DNA from: Deinococcus sp. Arct2-2 | GTDB taxonomy: Bacteria; Deinococcota; Deinococci; Deinococcales; Deinococcaceae | Direction of reading: 5' to 3' | Length of the DNA stretch: 35,656 nucleotides | Assembly (NCBI RefSeq): GCF_004801315.1 | Contig: NZ_SSNW01000061.1 | Coordinates: 1-35,656, forward strand | Shown here: positions 1 through 10,211 of the stretch, piece by piece | How the letters are laid out: every line of letters begins with the position of its first letter | Numbering within the stretch: the stretch's first letter is position 1 | The notes under the pieces: model-generated | The model's input: only the letters and a program-made list of their open reading frames with translations | Told to the model about the DNA's origin: nothing | The model's database searches: none | Made by a program: the position numbers and the translations under genes

Positions 1-51
1 AGATGCCCCTACTCTACCTGCTCCGCCGAGTCCAGGCCCCCCGCTGAGCAG

Positions 52-291
52 TCACGGCTTAGGAAGGAACTGCTGGCGACCAGTGAATAACCAAGGGTCT
101 TGATATTCCGGCAATTGAATACTCAAGGGCGATGCCGGGTGCTGCTCATGAAGCACTGTGACTGTAGTGACAGCGTTCATTACGCCTCGTATCCAGCCTT
201 GAATAACAGGCGAAAAGCGCCAGCGATACCGCTCACCCGCATGGCTGATAGGGCGATATCCTGCCATCTTTTTTGGCAATGCCATACCCAT
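52..291 (-). CDS. Possible small hypothetical protein, perhaps a remnant
   Basis: This is a 79-residue frame with no recognised function. The segment reading GERYRWRFSP followed by a hydrophobic TVTVLHE stretch and a DPWL motif looks like natural protein rather than noise. The start, an ATG after a run of hydrophobic codons, has no clear ribosome binding site. The frame ends abruptly after LPKP, so it may be a C-terminally truncated copy of a larger small protein. It lies divergent from the DMT transporter operon. It could equally be a chance frame, since overlapping frames exist on both strands here. Confidence 0.25.
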   Translation of the reverse strand: MGMALPKKMAGYRPISHAGERYRWRFSPVIQGWIRGVMNAVTTVTVLHEQHPASPLSIQLPEYQDPWLFTGRQQFLPKP

Positions 292-321
292 AGCATAGCC
301 TCCCGTACTCCCCCAAACTCC

Positions 322-350
322 TTCACCAGTTTAATTTTAACCAGTACACT
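322..350 (+). promoter_or_regulatory. Leaderless promoter of the DMT transporter operon
   Basis: A TTCACC -35 box (322-327) and a TACACT -10 box (345-350) are separated by exactly 17 bases. The start codon at 357 lies 6 bases after the -10 box, where transcription should begin. No Shine-Dalgarno sequence precedes the ATG, so the transcript is probably leaderless. Confidence 0.65.
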
Positions 351-356
351 ATCCCC

Positions 357-797
357 ATGAATCCACGCCTGCTGTTCGCGGTGGCGGTGGGGCTGTTGCT
401 GCCCGTGCAATTTGCGCTCAACAGTGCCCTCACGCCCTACACGCATTCTCCAGTTGCCACGGCTGCCGTGTCGTACAGCGTCGGCGCGTTGTTCCTCACG
501 CTGGGCCTGCTCATCGCGGGGCGGGGCCGACTCTCGTTTGCCCCCCTGCGCGGCGCTCCGGTCTGGAGTTTTCTGGGCGGTCTGGTGGGCAGCGCCTACG
601 TGGTGTCCAGCGTGGTGCTCACCCGTTCTTTGGGCGCGGCATTGGCCGTATCACTGGTCATCGCGGCGCAAGTCATCGCCAGCCTCGCCTTCGATCATTT
701 TGGCGTGCTGGGGCTGCTCAAACGCCCGTTCAACAGGCAGCGGGCCGCTGTCCTCGTTCTCGTGCTGGCGGGCCTCGGCCTTCAGGTTCTCCGGTGA
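357..797 (+). CDS. DMT family transporter, YdcZ/DUF606 type (first subunit)
   Basis: This is a 146-residue, very hydrophobic protein with four to five predicted membrane helices and the short length typical of the DUF606 (YdcZ) branch of the drug/metabolite transporter superfamily. Features include the N-terminal helix with LLPVQFALNSAL, the glycine-rich loop GGLVGSAYVVSS, and the helix with AQVIASLAFDHFG. Its stop overlaps the start of a second, homologous half-size transporter, so the two probably form a heterodimer in the inner membrane. The downstream MarR gene suggests control by a small molecule or drug, but the substrate is unknown. The ATG at 357 was chosen because it sits at the predicted transcription start. 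Confidence 0.85.
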   Translation: MNPRLLFAVAVGLLLPVQFALNSALTPYTHSPVATAAVSYSVGALFLTLGLLIAGRGRLSFAPLRGAPVWSFLGGLVGSAYVVSSVVLTRSLGAALAVSLVIAAQVIASLAFDHFGVLGLLKRPFNRQRAAVLVLVLAGLGLQVLR

Positions 798-1252
798 TGA
801 TTCCCTTGGTGGGTGCCGTTGCTGCGGGCCTCGGCCTCTCGCTGGGGCTGGTGCTGAACGTGCGGTTGGCGGCCCACAGCGGTCAACCCGTCCTCGCCAG
901 CCTGATTAATTTTTTGGTGGGCATGACTGTCACGCTGAGTTTGGCGCTGCTGGGCGTGCTAGGGCAGGCGAGCTTTCCAGCCGGGGCCGAGGCGTGGATG
1001 TGGCTGGGCGGCGCAGTCGGGGCCGGATACGTCGTATTGACCTTGTTCACGGCGCGGCTGTTGGGCGTGGCCGCCAGTACCACCGGGGTCACGTTGGGCC
1101 AAATTTTGGGAGCGCGAATCATTGACGCTTTTGGGCTGTTGGGCCAACCGGTGCGCCCGGTCAGTCTGACGGCCATTCTGGGCGCGGCCTTGCTGGTGGC
1201 AGCGGTCTTAATCTTGGCTCGCGAGCGCGAAAGCCGCGTGGAGCAGCCATGA
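794..1252 (+). CDS. DMT family transporter, YdcZ/DUF606 type (second subunit)
   Basis: The protein has about 152 residues and is a second DUF606-type half-transporter, similar in length and helix layout to the one before it (LINFLVGMTVTLSLALLG, GGAVGAGYVVLTLF, LGQILGARIIDAFGLLG). It starts with GTG at 794, overlapping the previous stop, with an ATG at 797 as an alternative. It ends in an ATGA overlap with the MarR gene. Translational coupling and paralogy support a paired small multidrug- or metabolite-type exporter. The substrate cannot be told from sequence. Confidence 0.85.
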   Translation: MMIPLVGAVAAGLGLSLGLVLNVRLAAHSGQPVLASLINFLVGMTVTLSLALLGVLGQASFPAGAEAWMWLGGAVGAGYVVLTLFTARLLGVAASTTGVTLGQILGARIIDAFGLLGQPVRPVSLTAILGAALLVAAVLILARERESRVEQP

Positions 1253-1737
1253 AAACTCCCGACCTTTTGGCCCGCATCGACCAAGATTGGCGGCAGGCCC
1301 GCCCCGATCTAGACCCCTCGCCCATGCTCACCGTCATCGCCATTCAGCGCACAGGCGTCTTGCTGGGCGAAGCACTGGAAGTCTTTTTTGCGGGGCACGG
1401 CCTCACGCCGTCCAGCTTCGATGTGCTGGCGACCCTGCGCCGTTCTGCACCGCCGGAAGGTCTGCCCCTGTCTCAATTGGGCACCCTGATGGCCATCACG
1501 CCGCCTGCCGTGACCAAGCGGATAGATGCGCTAGAGGGGCGAAAACTGGTCAGTCGTCAGGCCCATCCTACCGACCGCCGCGCCTTTTTGGTGGCCCTGA
1601 CTGCCGAAGGGCTGGCTCTTGTCGATCAGGTGTTGCCGCTGCACCTCTCCAACGAACGCCGCTTGCTGGCGGGCCTCACCGAGCCGGAGCGCGATCAACT
1701 GCGGGCGCTGCTGAGCAAGTTGGATTTGCCGCTGTAG
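1249..1737 (+). CDS. MarR family transcriptional regulator
   Basis: The protein has 162 residues. The central winged helix is clear: a helix with SSFDVLATLRRS, the recognition helix region ITPPAVTKRIDALE, then the wing containing HPTDRRAFLVALT with the DRR signature of the family. Flanking helices would form the dimer interface. The ATG overlaps the stop of the upstream transporter subunit, so it is the third gene of that operon. By family habit it would repress its own operon until a ligand binds. No clear palindromic operator was identified near the promoter at 322-350. Confidence 0.88.
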   Translation: MKTPDLLARIDQDWRQARPDLDPSPMLTVIAIQRTGVLLGEALEVFFAGHGLTPSSFDVLATLRRSAPPEGLPLSQLGTLMAITPPAVTKRIDALEGRKLVSRQAHPTDRRAFLVALTAEGLALVDQVLPLHLSNERRLLAGLTEPERDQLRALLSKLDLPL

Positions 1738-1900
1738 GGCCGCAGGCCCATTCACCTACATGTCTCCCAATTGTCCCGCGCCCACACGCCTATCTTGTGG
1801 GGTATGAGGGCAAGGCACCCGTGAAACAGACTCCATCCGATTCCCATCCGCTTTGGCCCAAGTTCACGGCCCTTGCCGAACCCGTTCAACTGGAACTCCG

Positions 1901-3178
1901 ATGAACAACGAGATTCGCACCCACCACCCGGACGGACAGGGTGAACTGATGGCGCACGCCGTCGACGCCTGCGTACACTGCGGCTTCTGCCTGCCCGCCT
2001 GCCCCACGTATGCCCTGCTGGGCGATGAAATGGACAGCCCACGCGGGCGCATCGTGCTGATGAAGGAAGTGCTGGAAGGGGCGCTGCCGCTGTACGACGC
2101 CGCGCCGCACCTAGACCGCTGCCTCGGCTGTCAGGCCTGCGTGACGGCTTGCCCCAGTGGTGTGCCCTACGGCGAACTTATCACCAGTTTTCGCGGCTGG
2201 AGTGAGCCTCAGCGAGAGCGTAGCCCGCTAGACCGGGCCAAGCGTGCGGCCATTCTCAAGATTTTGCCTGCGCCCAAAGTGTTCAGTCTGGCGGCGCGTG
2301 TGGGCCAGTTTGCCAAGCCGCTCGCGCCGCTGCTGCCCACGGCGCTGCGTTCCCCGCTGGATTTGTTGCCCGAACATGTGCCCGCCATGCAGCCCAGCGC
2401 GGCGTTTACACCTGCACGCGGCCAACGCCGGGGCCGAGTGGCGTTTCTGGTGGGGTGCGCCCAGCAAGCTCTCGCGCCCAATTTCAATGCGGCCACCTTG
2501 CGAGTTTTGGCCCGCAACGGCATAGAAGTGGTCATCCCAGACGGTCAGGGCTGTTGCGGCGCGGCGGCCCTGCACACGGGCGCACGCGGCGAGGCGCTGA
2601 AATTGGTGCGGGCCAATCTCGCGGCCTTCAACCCCGACGACTTCGACGCCATTCTGTCCAACGCGGCAGGCTGCGGCGCGGGCCTTAAGGAGTATCCGGC
2701 TATCCTGCACGGCCTCCCCGACGAGGCGCAGGCGCGGGCGTTTGCCACCAAAGTGCAGGACATCAGCGAATTCTTGGGCGCACTTTTGGATGACGGCGAA
2801 CTGGAACCGCCCATGCCGACTTCGCGCCCCCTGACGGTGGCTTACCACGACGCGTGCCACCTCGCCCACGCGCAGGGTGTCCGGTCTGCGCCGCGTGCCC
2901 TGCTGCGGGCCATTCCCGGCGTGACCGTGCTGGAGGTTCCCGAAGGCGACTTGTGCTGCGGCAGCGCGGGAACCTACAACCTAGAGCAGCCCGAACTTGC
3001 CACCCAACTCGGCGTTCGCAAGGCCAAAAACATCCTATCCACCGCACCCGATCTGATCGCCAGCGGCAACATCGGCTGCCATACCCAGATTCAGAGCCAC
3101 GCCCGCAGGCAGGGCAGCCCGGTTCCGGTCATGCATACCATAGAGATACTGGATTTGGCGTACCGGGGGGAGTTGTGA
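1901..3178 (+). CDS. glcF: Glycolate oxidase iron-sulfur subunit GlcF
   Basis: The protein has 425 residues from the ATG at 1901; an in-frame upstream ATG at 1853 would only add 16 residues of unrelated composition. Two 4Fe-4S binding motifs are visible near the N-terminus, [14 protein letters not shown] and [14 protein letters not shown]. Two cysteine-rich CCG-type regions follow, with GQGCCGA in the middle and [11 protein letters not shown] near the C-terminus. This is the electron-transfer subunit that passes electrons from the flavin subunit to the respiratory chain during glycolate (or lactate-like hydroxyacid) oxidation. The stop overlaps the GTG start of glcD by four bases. The order F-D-E differs from the D-E-F order of Escherichia coli. 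Confidence 0.92.
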   Translation: MNNEIRTHHPDGQGELMAHAVDACVHCGFCLPACPTYALLGDEMDSPRGRIVLMKEVLEGALPLYDAAPHLDRCLGCQACVTACPSGVPYGELITSFRGWSEPQRERSPLDRAKRAAILKILPAPKVFSLAARVGQFAKPLAPLLPTALRSPLDLLPEHVPAMQPSAAFTPARGQRRGRVAFLVGCAQQALAPNFNAATLRVLARNGIEVVIPDGQGCCGAAALHTGARGEALKLVRANLAAFNPDDFDAILSNAAGCGAGLKEYPAILHGLPDEAQARAFATKVQDISEFLGALLDDGELEPPMPTSRPLTVAYHDACHLAHAQGVRSAPRALLRAIPGVTVLEVPEGDLCCGSAGTYNLEQPELATQLGVRKAKNILSTAPDLIASGNIGCHTQIQSHARRQGSPVPVMHTIEILDLAYRGEL

Positions 3179-4635
3179 CCATCGGCAAGGCTGTCCGTAC
3201 CGAAAAGCAGGCGCTGACCCCTTCGCTGACAACTAGTTTGCCCAAATCCAAGGGAGGCTCTCTGCATCCACTGGCCGCGACCCTGAGCCGCCTGCTCGGC
3301 CCGCGCAAAGTCCTGTCCAGTCTGTCCGAGCGCCTGAATTACCGCTACGACGCCATCGCCTTTGGGGAAACGCCAATCTGTGTAGTGTTACCCGAAAGTA
3401 CCGCTGATGTGGTGACCGCAGTCAAGGCGGCACGGGCAGCAGGTGTCCCGATTGTCGGACGCGGGGCGGCGAGTGGGCTTTCGGGTGGCGCGGCTCCCAC
3501 CCAACGCGGCTTGGTCATCTCGTTTACCCGGATGACCCGCCTCAGCATTGACCCCGTGCGGAGAGAAGCTATAGCTCAAGCTGGGGTCATCACGTTGGCC
3601 GTCACAGAAGCGGCCAAACCGTTTGGCTTGATCTATCCCCCTGACCCGGCCAGCTTCCGCACGTCTACGATTGGCGGCAACTTAGCTGAGAACGCAGGCG
3701 GGCCGCTGTGTTTCAAATACGGCGTGACTGGGGATTATGTGCAGGGCTTGGAATTTGTCGATGCGGAGGGGGAGGTGCATCACCTCACCCGCGACGCCTA
3801 CGACTTGGCGGGCCTGCTGATCGGCTCGGAAGGCACGCTGGGCCTGATTACGGAAGCGACTTTACGCCTGACTTCTCCCCCCAAGTTTACCCGCACCCTC
3901 ATGGCCCATTTTGCCGAAGTGGGTCAGTGTGCCGAAGCGGTGAGTGCGGCCATTGCCGCTGGAGCCGTGCCCAGCAAACTGGAATTTATGGATCGGGCCT
4001 GCACCAACGCCATTGAGGATTACTTGCATCTGGGCCTGCCCAGAAAAGCCGAAGCCGTGCTCTTGGTAGACACCGATGGGGATGACGTGGAGACGGTGGA
4101 AGAAGAACGGGCGCTGGTGGAAGCCGCCTGCCGGAATGCGGGTGGCACGGTACGCCGCGCCGAAACGGACGCTGAAGCCGCGCAACTCTGGCAAGCGAGA
4201 CGCTCCGTCTCGCCTGCTCTGGGCCGCATTCGCCCGCAGCGCATGAATGAAGACATCGTGGTGCCCAGAAGCGTGCTGCCTGAAGTCGTGCGCGAAATTC
4301 GGGCGTTGGGTGACGCCTCGGGTCTGCATCTGGTGCAGTTTGGGCATATCGGCGACGGCAACTTGCACCCCAACATCCTGTTCGATCCGCGCACGGAGTC
4401 GCTGGAGGCGGTGCATGAGTTGGCGCATGAGGTGGCCCGCGTCGCCATCCGGCATGGCGGGGTCCTCAGCGGCGAACACGGCATCGGCTCGATGAAGCTG
4501 GCCTTTATGCGCGAAGCAGTAGATGCAGGCACGTTGGCCGCACTTTGGCGGGTCAAGCACGCGCTTGACCCACACGGGGCACTCAATCCCGGCAAGGTGC
4601 TGCCCACAGAAGTGTTGCCTACGGAGTTGGCGTGA
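3175..4635 (+). CDS. glcD: Glycolate oxidase FAD-linked subunit GlcD
   Basis: The protein has 486 residues from a GTG at 3175 in a GTGA overlap with glcF, preceded by a G-rich ribosome site (GGGGGGAG, 3165-3171). The frame is open further upstream, but that part lies inside glcF in another frame. The FAD-binding domain of the vanillyl-alcohol oxidase type is seen in [26 protein letters not shown] (about residue 95) and [13 protein letters not shown]. The C-terminal oxidase domain carries [12 protein letters not shown] (about 391) and SGEHGIG (about 432). It oxidises glycolate to glyoxylate and hands electrons to GlcF. The length matches the family. A related D-lactate dehydrogenase role is possible, but the GlcF neighbour favours glycolate. 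Confidence 0.93.
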   Translation: MTIGKAVRTEKQALTPSLTTSLPKSKGGSLHPLAATLSRLLGPRKVLSSLSERLNYRYDAIAFGETPICVVLPESTADVVTAVKAARAAGVPIVGRGAASGLSGGAAPTQRGLVISFTRMTRLSIDPVRREAIAQAGVITLAVTEAAKPFGLIYPPDPASFRTSTIGGNLAENAGGPLCFKYGVTGDYVQGLEFVDAEGEVHHLTRDAYDLAGLLIGSEGTLGLITEATLRLTSPPKFTRTLMAHFAEVGQCAEAVSAAIAAGAVPSKLEFMDRACTNAIEDYLHLGLPRKAEAVLLVDTDGDDVETVEEERALVEAACRNAGGTVRRAETDAEAAQLWQARRSVSPALGRIRPQRMNEDIVVPRSVLPEVVREIRALGDASGLHLVQFGHIGDGNLHPNILFDPRTESLEAVHELAHEVARVAIRHGGVLSGEHGIGSMKLAFMREAVDAGTLAALWRVKHALDPHGALNPGKVLPTEVLPTELA

Positions 4636-4642
4636 AGCGAAT

Positions 4643-4663
4643 GTCTCAGGCTCAAGGGTCTCA
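4643..4663 (+). repeat. Short heptad tandem repeat after glcD
   Basis: Three consecutive 7-base units (GTCTCAG, GCTCAAG, GGTCTCA) follow the glcD stop. The same period-7 pattern recurs at 17367-17394, 33336-33363 and 34539-34552. Confidence 0.5.
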
Positions 4664-4732
4664 GAATGTGTTTATAGAGCGCCATCTAAATGGTTCATTC
4701 TCCGTACAAGACTATGTCGCTGGGTTTTTGCT

Positions 4733-4768
4733 CCCTCTCCCCTTGCGGGAGAGGGCTGGGGAGGGGGG
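4733..4768. repeat. REP-like palindromic repeat in the glcD-glcE gap
   Basis: CCCTCTCCCC (4733-4742) pairs with GGGAGAGGG (4747-4755) across a 4-base loop, followed by CTGGGGAGGGGGG. The layout matches a palindromic intergenic repeat found widely in bacteria. It fills most of the 258-base gap between glcD and glcE and may form a hairpin in the mRNA. Confidence 0.6.
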
Positions 4769-4893
4769 AAGTGAGCGCAGCGATTGCCGTTCTACACGCA
4801 ACTTGGCAACACCGCCGACCCTTTACAAGCACGCTCTCAGAAGCACAGAGGCTCAGACGCCTGCCCACATCCCACATTCTCCAAAGGCCAACT

Positions 4894-5568
4894 ATGCCGA
4901 TTCTTGAGCTTTCTCCGGGTGACCAGACGCTGACCGTGACCGGCGATACGGCATTGCTGGAGGTCTACGCGGCCTTGCCTGCGGGCCTGTATCCCCCGTT
5001 TCCGCCCGTGGAATTACCCGGTGGCGTGGGCGGCTTGGTCAGTCGCGGGGGCTTTGGACAGACTTTTTTCTTCGCCGCCGAAGTGTTGGGCCTGACCTTT
5101 ATCTCCCCCAGCGGTCAGCGCATCGTGGCGGGCGGGCGCACGGTCAAGAATGTGCAGGGCTATGACCTGACCCGGCCCTTCGTCGGCAGCTTCGGGGCAC
5201 TCGGCACGGCAGAAACTGTGACGCTTCGGCTACGTCCGGGCCTGAGCATGCGCCATGTGGTGGCCCCCGGCACACTGGACGTTCTGCCCGAATCCTCCGC
5301 CCGCTTCGTGTGGCAAGACGGCACCAACCTCCATCACATGCACTTTGGCCCCGCCCGCGAGGTAGACCGCGCCTTGTCTGGGCTGCTTGACTCGGTAGAA
5401 GTGACAGTTCCCGCTGACCTCACCAGCCTATTTTCAGATGGGATCGGTTTAGGACTGGGCGGCCCACTGCACGATTTCCGCACCAAGCGCCTCGGGCGAA
5501 GTTGGGTGGATGGGGGAGAGGTGCCGCCTGTTCCGGCGTTGTTCGCACGGCTGGCAGCAAGCCTGTAG
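4894..5568 (+). CDS. glcE: Glycolate oxidase FAD-binding subunit GlcE, short form
   Basis: The protein is about 224 residues from the ATG at 4894, which has AAAGG a few bases upstream; the frame is open further left, but that part is repeat DNA. The FAD-binding half is recognisable: [15 protein letters not shown], then [15 protein letters not shown] and a [11 protein letters not shown] segment, which match the KNVxGYD region of GlcE. E. coli GlcE is about 350 residues, so this copy is short: the first nucleotide-binding strands and much of the C-terminal part are reduced. It follows glcF and glcD on the same strand after a repeat-bearing gap and probably completes the three-subunit complex. 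Whether the short form still binds FAD is uncertain. Confidence 0.75.
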   Translation: MPILELSPGDQTLTVTGDTALLEVYAALPAGLYPPFPPVELPGGVGGLVSRGGFGQTFFFAAEVLGLTFISPSGQRIVAGGRTVKNVQGYDLTRPFVGSFGALGTAETVTLRLRPGLSMRHVVAPGTLDVLPESSARFVWQDGTNLHHMHFGPAREVDRALSGLLDSVEVTVPADLTSLFSDGIGLGLGGPLHDFRTKRLGRSWVDGGEVPPVPALFARLAASL

Positions 5569-5612
5569 CCCGTCCCGTTTGAGCCGTTGTAACTGTCAGC
5601 TTGTCTAGCATT

Positions 5613-5626
5613 CCCCCAAATGGGGG
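5613..5626. promoter_or_regulatory. Palindromic operator candidate upstream of cpdB
   Basis: CCCCCA, two A residues, and TGGGGG form a perfect 6-bp-arm palindrome ending four bases before the -10 box at 5630-5635. A regulator bound here would overlap the promoter spacer. The binding protein is unknown. Confidence 0.35.
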
Positions 5627-5629
5627 CAG

Positions 5630-5635
5630 TATCTT
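5630..5635 (+). promoter_or_regulatory. -10 box of a probable leaderless cpdB promoter
   Basis: TATCTT lies 7 bases before the ATG at 5643. The intervening bases include GGGG, which could also act as a weak ribosome site. No good -35 box is seen at the usual distance. Confidence 0.45.
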
Positions 5636-5642
5636 TGGGGCC

Positions 5643-7571
<1,929 letters not shown>

Positions 7572-7589
7572 TCTAGAGATGATAAATAA

Positions 7590-7620
7590 CTCCCCGCCTA
7601 TGATGGGCGGGGAGCTTTGT
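7590..7620. terminator. Bidirectional intrinsic terminator between cpdB and the lipoprotein gene
   Basis: CTCCCCGCC (7590-7598) and GGCGGGGAG (7606-7614) form a 9-bp stem with a 7-base loop. It is followed by CTTTGTTTA on the plus strand and TTATTTATC on the minus strand, so it can serve both convergent genes. Confidence 0.8.
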
Positions 7621-7640
7621 TTATTGTGAAGGACGTGGGC

Positions 7641-9515
7641 TTAGTTTCGTTCGGCTACGACGACTGCACTTCCATCATAGAACTCGACAACTCCAGTCGT
7701 CAGGTCTTGCACCAAGTAGGAGTGACGAAAAGTGCCTGCTTCCACAAAGACAGAAGTGGTGCCAATAGTACTCCCGGCGGGTAACTGGGTTTCAATCCCA
7801 ACTGCTGAAGGGATTTCTAGAACTTGGGCTTGAGAGCCGCTGTAAAAGAGGCTGATAACACGGGTGGTGTTAGCAGTAGTCCCAGTAATCGCCCAAGTTG
7901 CCGCTGTCGGGGTAAATTTACTTTTGCCATCATCCTGAAGAGTAGTAAACAACTGGCCCAAATTGGCGATGCCTGACTTGCTCCGGTTCACTTCGACGCG
8001 CATTTCCTTGATGTTGCTGTTGCCTGCTGCGTCGGTAGCGGTGGCCCGCATAACGTAATAGCCATCAGGAATGAACGGCTGCGCATCAATCAGGACGCCC
8101 GTGTTAAAAACTCTGTAGAACAGACCAGCAGCATTGATGGGAAGATTAAAGTTGTAGGCCACCGTATTGCAGGCCTGCCCAGCAAGGACTTCGGCGGGGT
8201 TACAAACAAATTGAAGCTGAATTTGATTGATATTGTCACTGTCGCTGACCTGAATAGCAATGGCACTCTTGCGGGTGAGAACAGGGCGCTTACTTGCATT
8301 GGCATCGTAGAAAGCAGGAAGAATGATATTCAGTGCGGGTGGCAAATCTACTTTGCTGGTGTTGGTGATATTGCTGACTGCCAACAAATCGCGTGTTGCG
8401 GTTTCACTGCCCAATTTGATTACAGCACGTGCGCGGATGGTGTAGTTTCCGTTTAAATACTGCGTGGCATTGAAATCAACAGAAGAAGAGGCCTGCCACA
8501 AGCCGGGATTGACCGGCACAATCGGCGCATTTTGGGTGGTCACCAATTGCCCGCGAGAATCGATGATTTCGAGGGCCACTACCGTATTGGTAAACGTAAA
8601 CGCAGTATTGTTCTGGCGAATCTGCACTGTGACGTCGGTGAGTCCGGAAGCGGCGCTGCCTGTCGCGGGGCTGGTAATAGAGATAGTTGGAGCCACACTG
8701 TTGGCGATTTGTACGGTGGTGGCTGTGCTTGTTCCACGCTTGTCGGTGGCGTCTACGGCGATGGCCCGCAACTTCAGCGCGCCGTCAGGAAATTTGGTGG
8801 TATCGATGTTGAAGGTGGCGTTTTCGCTGCTGGCCGTGTAGGTGGAAGTATCGATGATGCCTTTGGCATCGGTTACTTCCAAAATCAGTTGCTTGACCGC
8901 AACGCCCGCAGAGACGCCCGCCGAAACAGTGACGCTGAGAATGTTGCTGTAGGGCGACCCACCTGTGTTGTTCACCAGAATAATGGGTGCAGGGGCCGCC
9001 GTTTCCTCGGTGCCGCCCGCCGCCGCGCCTACGGTGACGCTGAAGTTGACCGTGTTGGCGGTGTTGTTGAACTTGACGCTGACAGGCAGGTTTTTTGCAC
9101 CCGGATTGGCCGCAGCGACACTGGCAAACAAGGTGCTGTCGCTGATCGCCACGGTCTTGCTGCGTGGGGCGAGGGTGGTACCCGCCGCGTTGTAATCGCA
9201 CGCTGCATCGGGATTGGTGGCAGCGGCGCTACAGGTGAGGCCAGCGGGAAGGTTCACGGCAGGTACGGCAACGGTGGCCGACTGTCCAGCACCCGTTCCC
9301 CAAGTGACAGTGGCGCTTTCTATGGTGGTGGCCTTACCGCCCGCCGGGTTAGTGAGCGTATACGCGGTGCTGGTGGTGGCAGTACCGTCGGTAGCGATGG
9401 TGATAGTGCTGGCGTTGGCACTGGCTGTAGCGCTGCCACCGCCTGTGGCGTCTAGGCCACCGCAGGCCGTCAGGAGTAGGGAGCAAATAAGGGTCAATCG
9501 GATCTGGCTTTTCAT
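7641..9515 (-). CDS. Surface lipoprotein with immunoglobulin-like beta domains
   Basis: The protein has 624 residues. The N-terminus is a lipoprotein signal (LTLICSLLLTAC, lipobox LTAC, Cys near residue 18) followed by a Gly/Ser/Thr-rich linker. The body is rich in Thr, Val, Asn and Ala and reads as a chain of beta-sandwich modules, for example ISITSPATGSAASGLTDVTV and ATDAAGNSNIKEMRVEV, the latter typical of bacterial Ig-like repeats. The start overlaps the stop of rex by four bases, so it is the last gene of the TPR-SPOR-Rex operon. The C-terminal third is less GC-rich than the N-terminal part. A role in cell-surface structure or adhesion is likely but unproven. Confidence 0.7.
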   Translation of the reverse strand: MKSQIRLTLICSLLLTACGGLDATGGGSATASANASTITIATDGTATTSTAYTLTNPAGGKATTIESATVTWGTGAGQSATVAVPAVNLPAGLTCSAAATNPDAACDYNAAGTTLAPRSKTVAISDSTLFASVAAANPGAKNLPVSVKFNNTANTVNFSVTVGAAAGGTEETAAPAPIILVNNTGGSPYSNILSVTVSAGVSAGVAVKQLILEVTDAKGIIDTSTYTASSENATFNIDTTKFPDGALKLRAIAVDATDKRGTSTATTVQIANSVAPTISITSPATGSAASGLTDVTVQIRQNNTAFTFTNTVVALEIIDSRGQLVTTQNAPIVPVNPGLWQASSSVDFNATQYLNGNYTIRARAVIKLGSETATRDLLAVSNITNTSKVDLPPALNIILPAFYDANASKRPVLTRKSAIAIQVSDSDNINQIQLQFVCNPAEVLAGQACNTVAYNFNLPINAAGLFYRVFNTGVLIDAQPFIPDGYYVMRATATDAAGNSNIKEMRVEVNRSKSGIANLGQLFTTLQDDGKSKFTPTAATWAITGTTANTTRVISLFYSGSQAQVLEIPSAVGIETQLPAGSTIGTTSVFVEAGTFRHSYLVQDLTTGVVEFYDGSAVVVAERN

Positions 9516-10207
9516 TCGGTGTCCTCCGTCAGGGCAGCTTTTAGGGCGGGATTCAGGATGTAAAAGGCGAGGCGTTTCATGCCCGCCAAGAAATCGACGT
9601 TTTCAATGGTCACGTTGCGCCATTCGTCGCCGGGTTCGCTGATGCCGCCGCGTTCGGTGGTACGCGGCTGAATGACCACTGGGGCAAAATTCAGGATGCC
9701 GCGCACGCCTGCGTCTACGAGTGCTTGGGCGGCGTCTTGGGCGCGGTCAGGCGGAACGGCCAAGAAGCCCATATCTACGGGGGTCGCGCTCACGAAGTCG
9801 CGCAACTGTTCGGTGTGTTGCACGCGCAGATCGCGGATCTGTTGGCCCACGATCTGCGGATTTACATCGAACAGGCCCACGTACTGAAAGCGGTAATCGC
9901 TGGCCCCCGGATAGTTGGCGATGGCTTGTCCCAGCCGTCCCATGCCCACGATGACCACGCTCCACGTGCGGTTCAGACCCAGCACCCGCACGAGTTCCCG
10001 TTTCAGAATCGGGACGGTGTAGCCCATGCCGCGTGTGCCGAAGCGCCCAAAATACGCGAGGTCTTTGCGAACCTGAAAGGCACTCACTTGGGCGCGTTCG
10101 GCAAGGTCGTTGCTGCTAGTACGGCTCACGTCCTGCGTTTCAAGCTGCTCCAGAATTCGCAGATAGGTCACGAGGCGGCTGATGGCGGCGGTGGGAATAT
10201 CGGCCAT
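9512..10207 (-). CDS. rex: Redox-sensing transcriptional repressor Rex
   Basis: The protein has 231 residues. The N-terminal winged helix (about residues 7-75) includes AISRLVTYLRILEQL and the recognition region SAFQVRKDLAYFGRFGTRGMGY, a strong Rex signature. The Rossmann domain begins VVIVGMGRLGQAI with the GxGxxG motif at residues 88-93. The C-terminal PVVIQPRT and NVDFLAGMKRLAFYIL segments match the domain-swapped dimer helix. Rex senses the NADH/NAD+ ratio and represses respiratory and fermentative genes when NADH is low. Here it follows the SPOR gene by only 4 bases and overlaps the lipoprotein gene. A distant candidate half-site lies upstream of the operon near 13174. Confidence 0.95.
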   Translation of the reverse strand: MADIPTAAISRLVTYLRILEQLETQDVSRTSSNDLAERAQVSAFQVRKDLAYFGRFGTRGMGYTVPILKRELVRVLGLNRTWSVVIVGMGRLGQAIANYPGASDYRFQYVGLFDVNPQIVGQQIRDLRVQHTEQLRDFVSATPVDMGFLAVPPDRAQDAAQALVDAGVRGILNFAPVVIQPRTTERGGISEPGDEWRNVTIENVDFLAGMKRLAFYILNPALKAALTEDTE

Positions 10208-10211
10208 AGCT

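Larger units (their letters stand above)
1..356. other. Left-end stretch without a confident gene
   Basis: No convincing gene was found, apart from a weak reading frame on the minus strand at 52-291 listed separately. The composition is less GC-rich than the following operon. The last 35 bases hold the promoter of the first transporter gene. Nothing resembling an RNA gene or a long repeat is visible. Confidence 0.5.

Noticed and set aside
2854..3174. Upstream open frame extending glcD by about 107 residues
   Set aside because: It overlaps glcF, has arginine- and proline-rich shadow composition, and a GTG with a good ribosome site at 3175 fits the family start.
8532..9455. Long plus-strand frame opposite the lipoprotein gene
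   Set aside because: It is Gly/Arg/Ala-rich antisense shadow of a biased coding sequence, with no start signal or domain.
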